Shown in pieces: positions 26,331 to 33,537 of a DNA stretch of 61,910 bases. The translations under genes were made by a program, and so were the position numbers. The first letter of the stretch is position 1, and every line of letters begins with the position of its first letter. The DNA lies in the NCBI GenBank assembly GCA_002311635.1, contig DBZJ01000244.1:5486-67395 (forward strand). Direction: 5' to 3'. The DNA is from Syntrophaceae bacterium UBA1163 (GTDB taxonomy: Bacteria; Desulfobacterota; BSN033; UBA1163). The notes under the pieces were generated by a model, which saw only the letters and a program-made list of their open reading frames with translations, was not told where the DNA came from and did not search any database.

Positions 26331-28223
26331 TTACTTTCCCTCTGACTTAGGTACCTTGTCGGGTGGTGATAATCTGACGACCGCATCGTATTGAGGAGGA
26401 CATGCAGCAAGGCATGTATTGCACTTGACACATTTTTCCTGGTCGATGACCTTGATTCTCCTCTTCTTGTCGGTAGTGATCGCTTCAACGGTACAAGTCC
26501 CAACGCAGGCATCGCACCCGCGTGCGCATTTTTCAGGGAGGATGTAGTATGCGATCAGGGTCTGGCACATCAATGCCGGGCAGCGTCCTTCTTTGATGTG
26601 AGCCTCGTATTCCTCCCGGAAATATCGCAGGGTTGTGAGCACCGGGTTGGGTGCGGTTCTGCCCAGGCCACAGAGTGATCCTTGTTTGATGTCCTCTGCC
26701 AATTGCTCGAGCGTCTCGAGATCTTCCATCATCCCATGGCCCTTGGTGATGTCCTCGAGAATGTCGAGCATCTGCTTGGTTCCAAGACGACATAAGGTAC
26801 ACTTTCCGCAGGACTCTTTTTGGGTAAAGTCGAGAAAATAGCGAGCGACTTCAACCATGCAGTCGTCTTCATCAAGGACGACCATTCCTCCTGAACCCAT
26901 CATCGCTCCGCTTTCCTGCAATGAATCGAAATCAATCGGGAGACCGAGAGCCGACTCCGGAAGGCATCCGCCGGAGGGGCCGCCGATTTGAACAGCCTTG
27001 AAACGTTTGCCTTTGGTGATGCCGCCGCCCACCTGGAAGACGAGCTGGCGAAGTGTGGTGCCCATAGGCACTTCTACTAAACCTGTATTGACCACTTTGC
27101 CTGCAAGGGCGAAGACGGCTGTGCCCTTACTTCTCTCAGTGCCCGTTTGTAAAAACCAATCTGCCCCGTTTTTGATGATGTGAGGAACATAGGCAAGGGT
27201 TTTCACATTATTGAGGATCGTTGGTTTTCCGAAAAGACCTTGGACGGCCACGCGTGGCGGGCGGTGGCGGGGCATTCCAGGTTTTCCCTCTATGGAGGCA
27301 ATCAGTGCCGTTGCCTCCCCGCAGACAAAAGCACCTGAACCTTGAAAGAGTTTGATGTCAAAGCTGAGGCCACTCCCAAGAATATTTTCTCCAAGAAATT
27401 TGTATTTTTCTGCCTGGAGCAGGGCATTCCGAACCCTTTGCACGGCCAGAGGATATTCAGCTCGAACATAGATATAACCATGACGGGCCCCGATGGCATA
27501 GCCTGCAATGACCATTCCCTCGATTACGGAGTGGGGGTCGCTTTCCAGGATCGCCCGGTCCATGAAAGCCCCGGGATCGCCTTCATCGCCGTTACAGATC
27601 AGATATTTTGGTTCTCCTTCTGAGTGACGGCAGACATCCCACTTCTCTCCGGTCGGAAACCCTGCACCTCCCAGACCGCGCAGCTTAGACCGCTTGACCT
27701 CCGATACAATCTCCACTGGTTTCATCTGGAGAGCTTTTGACAGACTTTCATATCCACCATTCGCAATATAATGCTCTATCTCTTCCGGGTTGATGTGTCC
27801 GCAATTTTTTAGGAGGATTCGTTTTTCATATTTTGACCTCGGAAAATCAGAAAAACTGGGGATAAGATCGTTCTCCTCCAGGGATCCGAGAACAAATTCA
27901 AGGGATGGGTCATCATTTAAGATAAGGTTGGTAACCAAATTCTCAGCTAATACGGGACTGACGTGGCCGTAGCAGATGGAAGGAAATCCCGGTTTCCGGA
28001 GGATGATCAAAGGTTCTGCATAACAGTGCCCCATGCAGCCCACTTCATAGATGAGGCAGTTGAGATTTTGTTTTTTTACTGTGTCTTTTATTGCCTGAAG
28101 GACTTCGAGTGCGCCAGCCGCTCTGCCGCAAGTGGCCGTCCCGACCAGAACCACTGGCATTTGGCCACTCCAGATCTCCTGCCAGCGAGATTGGGCCTGC
28201 ATTTTTATTTCTTCGAACTTCAA
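26331..28223 (-). CDS. NuoF-like NADH-binding flavoprotein with C-terminal ferredoxin domain
   Basis: 630 residues, of the NuoF/HoxF/HydB type. An N-terminal thioredoxin-like [2Fe-2S] domain (T-C-G-R-A-A-G near 32, Y-E-V-G-C-M-G-H-C) is followed by the FMN motif R-G-L-G-G-A-G-F-P-T-G (about 183), the N-G-D-E-G-D-P-G-A-F region, the [4Fe-4S] site S-C-G-K-C-T-L-C-R (about 470) and a C-terminal two-cluster ferredoxin domain (C-A-R-G-C-D-A-C-V-G-T-C, C-V-K-C-N-T-C-L-A-A-C). This arrangement occurs in electron-bifurcating hydrogenases and formate dehydrogenases. It overlaps the nuoE-like gene by 4 bases. Its catalytic partner is not encoded next to it. Confidence 0.9.
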   Translation of the reverse strand: MKFEEIKMQAQSRWQEIWSGQMPVVLVGTATCGRAAGALEVLQAIKDTVKKQNLNCLIYEVGCMGHCYAEPLIILRKPGFPSICYGHVSPVLAENLVTNLILNDDPSLEFVLGSLEENDLIPSFSDFPRSKYEKRILLKNCGHINPEEIEHYIANGGYESLSKALQMKPVEIVSEVKRSKLRGLGGAGFPTGEKWDVCRHSEGEPKYLICNGDEGDPGAFMDRAILESDPHSVIEGMVIAGYAIGARHGYIYVRAEYPLAVQRVRNALLQAEKYKFLGENILGSGLSFDIKLFQGSGAFVCGEATALIASIEGKPGMPRHRPPRVAVQGLFGKPTILNNVKTLAYVPHIIKNGADWFLQTGTERSKGTAVFALAGKVVNTGLVEVPMGTTLRQLVFQVGGGITKGKRFKAVQIGGPSGGCLPESALGLPIDFDSLQESGAMMGSGGMVVLDEDDCMVEVARYFLDFTQKESCGKCTLCRLGTKQMLDILEDITKGHGMMEDLETLEQLAEDIKQGSLCGLGRTAPNPVLTTLRYFREEYEAHIKEGRCPALMCQTLIAYYILPEKCARGCDACVGTCTVEAITTDKKRRIKVIDQEKCVKCNTCLAACPPQYDAVVRLSPPDKVPKSEGK

Positions 28224-28723
28224 TTGTTTTCCTTTTCTTCTTTTTCTTTTTGGAGCTGATAGGAGAGAAGGATTCCGTCTACCTTCGTCGGATCGGCTTT
28301 GGCTTCCACTTTCTTATCCACAACGGTCACGGGTGCCATGGCGCAGCAGCCCACACAGGCCACTGTGTCGAGGTCAAACTCGCGGTCAGGGGAAGTTTCG
28401 CCTGGACCTATTTTCAATCTCCTTTGCCAGGCTGCTAAAGCGATGTGGCCGCCCTTCACATGGCAGGCAGTTCCCATGCAAACTCTTATGGAATGTTTAC
28501 CAGGAGGCGTGAGACGAAACTGGTTGTAGAAGGTAGCTACACTGTAGACATCGATCTCCGGTATGTTAAGAAACCGGGCCACCTCGATCATGGCATAGGG
28601 AGGAAGATATCCCAACTCTTCCTGGATCTTCTGCAGAATGGGTATGAGATTTTCTCTATTGCTCTCTAAGCCCTCTAAGATGGCTCTGGTTTTTTCTTTA
28701 ATCTCTGTTTCTTCGTTGTTCAC
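28220..28723 (-). CDS. NuoE-like [2Fe-2S] subunit
   Basis: 167 residues, start GTG with GAGG five bases upstream. The thioredoxin-like ferredoxin ligands are Cys82-x4-Cys87 and Cys123-x3-Cys127, the usual NuoE/HoxE/HydC spacing. The N-terminal helical region (Y-L-P-P-Y-A-M-I-E-V-A-R, V-Y-S-V-A-T-F-Y-N-Q-F) is typical. A charged Lys/Glu tail ends the protein. First gene of the nuoE-nuoF-nuoG-like set. Confidence 0.9.
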   Translation of the reverse strand: MNNEETEIKEKTRAILEGLESNRENLIPILQKIQEELGYLPPYAMIEVARFLNIPEIDVYSVATFYNQFRLTPPGKHSIRVCMGTACHVKGGHIALAAWQRRLKIGPGETSPDREFDLDTVACVGCCAMAPVTVVDKKVEAKADPTKVDGILLSYQLQKEKEEKENN

Positions 28724-28890
28724 CTTTGCCTCGATTCATTTGAAATAACGAATTCAGCCTCCAAAAACAAGAGTTCTCTTAATCTTTTTTTCTCGAATCC
28801 TCCACCTCCGGCCAACAGATCGCCGAACCTTGCGAGAGTTGACCGCTAAGTATCTTCTGAGGGATCCAGATTTTATGATTGTTTGTATTT

Positions 28891-28998
28891 ACCTCGTTAG
28901 AAATAATGCGCAGCTCCTACGGAGCCCTCCTCTAGCGGGATTACATTGTAAATATGATTGCGGCGGGGTTTAGTACCCACTCGAATTTCTAACGGGGT
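28891..28998. repeat. MITE-like element with 14-bp terminal inverted repeats
   Basis: 108 bp bounded by ACCTCGTTAGAAAT and the reverse complement of ACCCCGTTAGAAAT (13 of 14 match). It has no coding capacity. Its right end overlaps the first base of the TAA stop of the adjacent hybrid kinase gene. Confidence 0.65.
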
Positions 28999-30500
28999 TA
29001 GCAAGGGGCCGGATTCAATTCTTTGGGCAGGAGGAGGATGAAGGTGGTTCCGTTTCCCTCCTCGCTTTCAACGGAGATAGATCCAAGATGGGCATCCACG
29101 ATGCTCTTGACAATAGAAAGTCCGAGACCAGTCCCGACGATCTGACGGGTCTCTGTGGACTTCACTCGGTAAAATTTATCAAAGATTCTGCCAAGATCTC
29201 CTTTCTTAATGCCAATGCCTGTGTCAGAGACGGTCGCCTTCACAAATCCGCCCTCTTCACCGAGAGCGACCCAAACCTTTCCTCCCTCGGGGGTATATTT
29301 GATGGCATTGGAGATGAGGTTGGTAAAGATTCCCTCCATACTGTTGCGATCTGCATTGATTAAGGATAACTTGGGAGGCGTGGAGAATTGAAGATCGATC
29401 TTTTTGTTTTCCGCCTCGGCCCTCATCAAATCCACCACTCTTTGGATCACCTCTTGAAGGAGGAGGGGCTCTTTGTATTGGACCATCTTTCCTGCTTCGA
29501 TTTTGGAAAGATCCAGGAGATCTTTGATCAGGTCGAGAAGACCTCTTGTTCTCTGTTTGGCACGGGAAAGAAGCTGTTCCTGCTTCTCCGTCACGTCGCC
29601 GGCCATTTTATTCAGGATGACGGTCAACTGCTGTTCGACCGCGGCGATTGGGGCCCGAAGCTCGTGGGTGACCATGGCAATAAACTCTGATTTCATCCTA
29701 TCGAGTTCTTTGAGATGGCTGATGTCTTGGAGCACGGTGACAGAACCCATAATCTCACCGATATCGTTTCGTACAAGGGCTGTATGGGCACGGAGAAAGA
29801 TATCTCCAGACTCGCCGGCGCTCAATTCCTGCGAAACAGAAGCATAGCTCATGTCTTTTGCCTGAAGACTTTCTTCCATGATCTTGGACAACTCAGAGGG
29901 GAGGTTACACTGATTGAGGTAATTTCCGAGCAGAAGAGTCTCAGAGGTCTTCAGCATCCGACTGGCCGCTGGATTCGAGAGGACAATGCAGCTGTCCCGA
30001 TCGCACACCAAGACCCCGTCGCCCATGCAATTGATGATGGTTTTGATCTTCGACTTTTCCGTGGCGATATCCCGAAGGGATTTCTCCCGTTCTCTCCGCA
30101 GGAACTCTGTTTCTTTCTGGAGGGTTCTCCTCTCCAACGCCCTTCTGACCACGATGCGGAGCTGGTCCGGCGTGAAAGGTTTGGGGATGAAATCGTAAGC
30201 CCCCTTCTTCATCGCCTCCACGGCCGATTCTACGGTGGCATAACCGGTGATGACGATCACGAGAAGGTTGGGATCGAAAGTCCGAATGTGATCCAGCACT
30301 TCCATTCCGCTCATGCCAGGCATCATGAGATCGAGGAGAATGACATCCATCTTCTCGGGATGGCTCTTGATCTCCTCCAATCCCTGGCTTCCGTTATCAG
30401 CGCAGAGGACAGAGCATCCGTCTCTTGAGAGGATGCGTGAGCAGCCATCCCTCATGATTTGCTCATCGTCAATGACGAGGATGTTTGCCTGGTCTGGCAT
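28998..30500 (-). CDS. Hybrid response regulator - PAS - histidine kinase
   Basis: 500 residues from ATG 30500 (GAGG six bases upstream). A receiver domain comes first (acidic D11-D12, phospho-acceptor Asp57, Lys in F-I-P-K-P-F). A coiled-coil-like segment, a PAS domain (M-G-D-G-V-L-V-C-D-R, L-K-E-L-D-R linker) and a HisKA helix with His279 in V-T-H-E-L-R-A-P-I follow, then an ATPase domain (N-L-I-S-N-A-I-K-Y-T-P, D-T-G-I-G-I, G-T-G-L-G-L-S-I-V). No membrane segment, so a cytoplasmic relay kinase. It follows the stand-alone response regulator gene, and both sit downstream of the Wood-Ljungdahl cluster. Confidence 0.88.
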   Translation of the reverse strand: MPDQANILVIDDEQIMRDGCSRILSRDGCSVLCADNGSQGLEEIKSHPEKMDVILLDLMMPGMSGMEVLDHIRTFDPNLLVIVITGYATVESAVEAMKKGAYDFIPKPFTPDQLRIVVRRALERRTLQKETEFLRREREKSLRDIATEKSKIKTIINCMGDGVLVCDRDSCIVLSNPAASRMLKTSETLLLGNYLNQCNLPSELSKIMEESLQAKDMSYASVSQELSAGESGDIFLRAHTALVRNDIGEIMGSVTVLQDISHLKELDRMKSEFIAMVTHELRAPIAAVEQQLTVILNKMAGDVTEKQEQLLSRAKQRTRGLLDLIKDLLDLSKIEAGKMVQYKEPLLLQEVIQRVVDLMRAEAENKKIDLQFSTPPKLSLINADRNSMEGIFTNLISNAIKYTPEGGKVWVALGEEGGFVKATVSDTGIGIKKGDLGRIFDKFYRVKSTETRQIVGTGLGLSIVKSIVDAHLGSISVESEEGNGTTFILLLPKELNPAPC

Positions 30501-30511
30501 CTTCGGCCTCA

Positions 30512-30713
30512 ATACAAAATGTCAAATGTCAAAACTCAAAGTTCAAACCGAGTTCAAATTCCAAAGTTCAAATTAAAAGTATCTTGAGACTTAAACATTT
30601 GTCATTCCTTTGGCATTTGCCTGCCTGCGCGAAGCCCCGCCTCCAGAAGCCTTGCGGAGGGCAGGCGCTCCGGCGAAGGCAGGGAATTTGGCATTCGACA
30701 TTTCATTTCGACA
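30512..30713. repeat. Foldback of 7-nt words, AAATGTC type
   Basis: Left arm: AAATGTC, AAATGTC, AAAACTC, AAAGTTC, then AAATTCC, AAAGTTC. Right arm (30685-30713) carries the reverse-complement series (ATTTGGC, ATTCGAC, ATTTC). The TGA stop of the response regulator (30703) lies inside the right arm. The GC-rich middle is unrelated. Confidence 0.7.
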
Positions 30714-31086
30714 AAAGGGCTTCGATCCGTTTCACCAATACTTCCGGCTCTACGGGCTTGTCGATATAATCGTCTGCTTCGGTTTCCATTCCCATTTGTT
30801 GTGTGTAGCGGGTCGTAGAAATCTTGGAGACCACTGCCGTCAGCAGAAGCACCGGGATCTTGCTCAGCTTGGAATCGGCCTTCAATTCCTTGCACACGAT
30901 GTATCCATCTTTGTCCGGCATCATGACATCGAGAACGATAAGGTCCGGTTTTTCGGTCTTAGCTTTTTGAAGACCCTCGATCCCGCCATAGGCAGCGGCC
31001 ACGTCATATTTCTTAGATTCTAAGATCATGGTTACTGCTTCCACCAAATCCGGATCATCATCAACGATCAAAATCTTCTTTGCCAT
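30703..31086 (-). CDS. Stand-alone response regulator (receiver domain only)
   Basis: 127-residue CheY-like receiver. The acidic pocket is D9-D10-D11, the phospho-acceptor is Asp53 (L-I-V-L-D-V-M-M-P-D) and the conserved Lys is in Y-I-D-K-P-V. No output domain, so it must act through another protein, possibly the hybrid kinase encoded downstream or the PAS kinase inside the hdr cluster. ATG 31086 has AAGGAGGGG upstream. Confidence 0.88.
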   Translation of the reverse strand: MAKKILIVDDDPDLVEAVTMILESKKYDVAAAYGGIEGLQKAKTEKPDLIVLDVMMPDKDGYIVCKELKADSKLSKIPVLLLTAVVSKISTTRYTQQMGMETEADDYIDKPVEPEVLVKRIEALLSK

Positions 31087-31110
31087 CTTTTTGCCCCTCC
31101 TTTTTTCATC

Positions 31111-31167
31111 GTGACCGTGTCCGTGGGGTTTGATCTTTTGCGGACACGTGACACGTACCACGGTCAC
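31111..31167. repeat. Foldback of GTGTCC-type words
   Basis: Perfect outer arms GTGACCGTG / CACGGTCAC (9 bp) with inner words GTCCGTG and GGACACGTGACAC. Same word family as at 33371, 47860 and 51614. It lies between metF copy 1 and the response regulator. Confidence 0.7.
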
Positions 31168-31173
31168 GTCTGT

Positions 31174-32097
31174 TTATACTTGCGGTCTTGGCAGCAGTCC
31201 TGCACTCTGAGCGATCTCTGCCACCTTCTCCTCCCACTCGATCGCCATGATATGGATCCCCCGCACCCCAGGGATCTCCCTCAGCTTCTGAATCGTCTCC
31301 ACACAGATCTTGATCCCTTCCTCCGACTGCTTCTCCTTGGCCACCCCCTTCATCCTCTCGATCATCCCATCCGGCACGTCCATCCCGGGCACCGAATTCT
31401 TCATGTATTTCGCCATCCCGACCGACTTAAACGGCGTCACCCCTGCCAGGATCGCACACCTCTCGTGTAGCCCCCGATCCCTCACCATCTCCATCCACTT
31501 GGTAAACTTTTCCATGTTGTAGATACACTGGGTCTGGATAAATTCACACCCCGCCTTCACTTTCTTCCCTAATCTCGCTGCCCGGATCTCAAACGGGTCC
31601 GCAAAGGGATTCTCCGCAGCCCCAATGAAGAGTACGGGTTTTCCTTTGACTTCCTCACCCCCCAGAAATTTCCCATCATCTCTTAGGATCTTGACCGTAT
31701 TGATTAACTGGATGGAGTCTATATCAAAGACATTTTTTGCCTTCGGATGATCCCCAAATTTCTGATGGTCCCCCGAGAGGCAGAGAATGTTGTTGATCCC
31801 CAAGGCCCCTGCCCCCAAGATGTCACTCTGGATCGCTATCCGGTTCCGGTCCCGACAGACCATCTGCAGGATCGGATCAAACCCCATCTCTTTGAGGATG
31901 ATACAGGATGAAAAGGAGCTCATTCTCACCACTGAGGTCTGATTGTCCGTGACATTGACGGCATCCACCACCCCCTTGAGCAGATTCCCTTTTTTTCGGA
32001 TTACCTCCGGATCCGCTCCCCTCGGCGGCCCGCACTCCGATGTCACCACAAACCCACCACTTTCTAATATTCGCTCAATGTTCGACTTCGTCTTCAT
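31174..32097 (-). CDS. metF: Methylenetetrahydrofolate reductase, MetF-type (copy 1)
   Basis: 307 residues. It interconverts 5,10-methylene-THF and 5-methyl-THF with FAD. Family features: E-C-G-P-P-R-G-A near the N-terminus, V-D-A-V-N-V-T-D-N-Q, Q-M-V-C-R-D-R-N-R-I-A, I-L-C-L-S-G-D-H, and the C-terminal F-I-Q-T-Q-C-I-Y and I-L-A-G-V-T-P. It is short, lacking the SAM-regulatory domain, as in acetogens. It lies downstream of metV copy 1, mvhD and hdrABC, the composition of the MetFV-HdrABC-MvhD complex of Moorella. AAGGG precedes the ATG. Confidence 0.9.
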   Translation of the reverse strand: MKTKSNIERILESGGFVVTSECGPPRGADPEVIRKKGNLLKGVVDAVNVTDNQTSVVRMSSFSSCIILKEMGFDPILQMVCRDRNRIAIQSDILGAGALGINNILCLSGDHQKFGDHPKAKNVFDIDSIQLINTVKILRDDGKFLGGEEVKGKPVLFIGAAENPFADPFEIRAARLGKKVKAGCEFIQTQCIYNMEKFTKWMEMVRDRGLHERCAILAGVTPFKSVGMAKYMKNSVPGMDVPDGMIERMKGVAKEKQSEEGIKICVETIQKLREIPGVRGIHIMAIEWEEKVAEIAQSAGLLPRPQV

Positions 32098-32104
32098 CTT
32101 TTAC

Positions 32105-32212
32105 CCTTAAAGATAGTTCGGGGTAATTTAGTTCGGTGTTCGGAGTTTTTGATTTTTTTGAGTTCTTCACTCCGAACTCTGAACTCCGAACTCATAACTT
32201 ATAACCTCAAGT
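32105..32212. repeat. Foldback of 7-nt words, TCCGAAC type
   Basis: The right arm reads TCCGAAC, TCTGAAC, TCCGAAC, TCATAAC, TTATAAC (five consecutive heptads). The left arm has the complement (AGTTCGG, GTTCGGAG). The TAA stop of metV copy 1 (32199-32201) falls inside the right arm. A second copy is at 33462. Confidence 0.75.
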
Positions 32213-32867
32213 CTTCTCTCAGCCTCTTGCGCGGTCCCCCATCCCGAGAGGTCGTCCAATCCTTCACCGGGATGATCTCCTCATAGCGATCCAATTGATT
32301 GAGTTCCTTAAGCCTGTCGATGATCAACTGCCAACCACAGTCCAGATCCTTGTCCACTTCGCACTTCCCATTCGAAGACCCCCCGCAAGGCCCGTTGAGC
32401 AGACTCTTCGCACACCGAGCGATCGGACAGACCCCTCCGGTCATATGCAGTACACACTCCCCGCACCCCTGACACCGCTCACTCCAGACCCCCTGCTCCA
32501 GGGTGACTCCAAGAAAGGTCGTGTTGACCCCAGGAAGGACGATTTTCGTCCGATATTTCTCTCCCACATATTGTATCCCAGCCCCACAGGCTATCGATAA
32601 GATCACCTCATAGTCTCCCACAAAAGGACGGACTTGGTCAATGTATTCATGGTCACATTGACGCTCCAGGGTCTGCTCTTTGATCTCGATCTCCTGGCCA
32701 TCCTTGGCACGGGAGAGCTTTAGTTCTGAGGCCAGAACCCCCACCTCTCTTTCACCCCCAGCGGCACATACTGTCACACACTCATTACAACCCAATAGAA
32801 GGACCTTCTTGTAGGGCTTGAGCATGTTAAGGATTTCTTCCAGTGATTTGCGATTCGCTACGATCAT
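32199..32867 (-). CDS. metV: MetV-type methylene-THF reductase C-terminal protein (copy 1)
   Basis: 222 residues from ATG 32867 (GGAGG five bases upstream). Cys-rich member of the methylene-THF reductase C-terminal family (MetV), which binds iron-sulfur clusters and zinc and partners MetF. Visible Cys sets: L-G-C-N-E-C-V-T-V-C, S-I-A-C-G-A-G, E-R-C-Q-G-C-G-E-C-V, G-G-V-C-P-I-A-R-C-A-K, N-G-P-C-G-G and K-C-E-V. It relays electrons between MetF and the Hdr/MvhD partners (inference from the Moorella complex). Confidence 0.88.
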   Translation of the reverse strand: MIVANRKSLEEILNMLKPYKKVLLLGCNECVTVCAAGGEREVGVLASELKLSRAKDGQEIEIKEQTLERQCDHEYIDQVRPFVGDYEVILSIACGAGIQYVGEKYRTKIVLPGVNTTFLGVTLEQGVWSERCQGCGECVLHMTGGVCPIARCAKSLLNGPCGGSSNGKCEVDKDLDCGWQLIIDRLKELNQLDRYEEIIPVKDWTTSRDGGPRKRLREDLRL

Positions 32868-32879
32868 TCTAACCTCCAA

Positions 32880-32975
32880 TGAAAGGATTCAAGAATTCAA
32901 GGGTTCGAGGGTTCAAGTTTTTTTTTAATTACTTCACTTGACCCCTAGAATCCTGGACCCCTCGGACCCTGTTCT
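32880..32975. repeat. Foldback of 8-nt words, GGGTTCAA type, entering the mvhD 3' end
   Basis: Left arm: GGATTCAA, GAATTCAA, GGGTTCGA, GGGTTCAA. The right arm, on the minus strand, is GGGTCCGA, GGGGTCCA, GGATTCTA, GGGGTCAA and lies in the last codons of mvhD. A run of nine T sits in the loop. Confidence 0.65.
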
Positions 32976-33447
32976 TAACGGGTGACGGCCCCAAGGCTTT
33001 TATTTTCTCTGTCATCTCACGGGCGACCTCGGCAAAACGCTGACCTTGAGCCGAGCTCATGTTGTACATCTCTAGTCGAGCCCCTCCTAATCCTACCTCA
33101 TCTAATAATTTCTTCGCATACTGAACTCTCTTCTTGGCCCTTAAATTACCTCTCAAGAAATGACACTCTCCCTCCAAGCACCCTGCCAGGTAAACTCCAT
33201 CCACCCCTGATTCAAAGGCATGGAGAATGAGGAGGATATCCACTCTCCCTGTGCAGGGAACCTTCACAATCTTCACGTTCGTAGGGTAGTTGAGCCTCAT
33301 CGAACCTGCCAGGTCCGCCGCACTGTAGGCTCAATGCTCACAGCAAAAGGCCAGGACCTCGGGCTCAAAAACGTGTCCGTGTCCGTGATCCGTGTCCGTC
33401 CTTTGCGGCCCGTGCCCTGATTCCATTTTCCGCTGAACTGCCTCCAT
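32929..33447 (-). CDS. mvhD: Selenocysteine-containing MvhD-type hydrogenase iron-sulfur subunit
   Basis: 172 residues if the UGA at 33331-33333 is read as selenocysteine (residue 39). The context F-C-C-E-H-U-A-Y-S-A-A-D-L-A-G aligns with the C-N-W-C-S-Y-x-x-A-D-L-A-G cluster motif of MvhD/FrhD proteins, with U replacing the last Cys; the reading frame is homologous on both sides. ATG 33447 has AGAGGG upstream. The rest is normal MvhD: V-P-C-T-G-R-V-D, G-V-D-G-V-Y-L-A-G-C and G-E-C-H-F-L-R-G-N. MvhD passes electrons to HdrA. VhuD of methanococci is a known selenoprotein of this family. Residues 16-25 and the last about 14 are encoded by repeat words. A standard gene caller would start at 33300 and lose the active-site end. 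Confidence 0.88.
33291..33333 (-). promoter_or_regulatory. Predicted bacterial SECIS hairpin of mvhD
   Basis: Immediately at the UGA, UGAGCCU pairs with AGGCUCA 43 bases along. Near the top, GGACCU pairs with AGGUUC around a 3-base GGC loop that starts about 20 bases after the UGA. Both the distance and the G in the apical loop fit bacterial SECIS elements read by SelB. Confidence 0.65.
33371..33415. repeat. GTGTCC-type words inside the mvhD 5' coding end
   Basis: Tandem CGTGTCCGTGTCC, GTGATCC, GTGTCC words. On the coding strand they give a His/Gly/Asp-rich stretch (R-T-D-T-D-H-G-H-G-H) that other MvhD proteins would not be expected to have. Confidence 0.65.
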
Positions 33448-33461
33448 CTCAACCCTCTATT

Positions 33462-33537
33462 TATAGTTGGGAGTAATTTAGCTCGGAGTTCGGAGACAAA
33501 ACCAGATACTCCGAACTCTGAACTCCGAACTCATACA
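33462..33537. repeat. Foldback of 7-nt words, TCCGAAC type (second copy)
   Basis: Right arm TCCGAAC, TCTGAAC, TCCGAAC, TCATACA; left arm GCTCGGA, GTTCGGA. The TGA stop of hdrA (33531-33533) is within the right arm. Confidence 0.75.
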
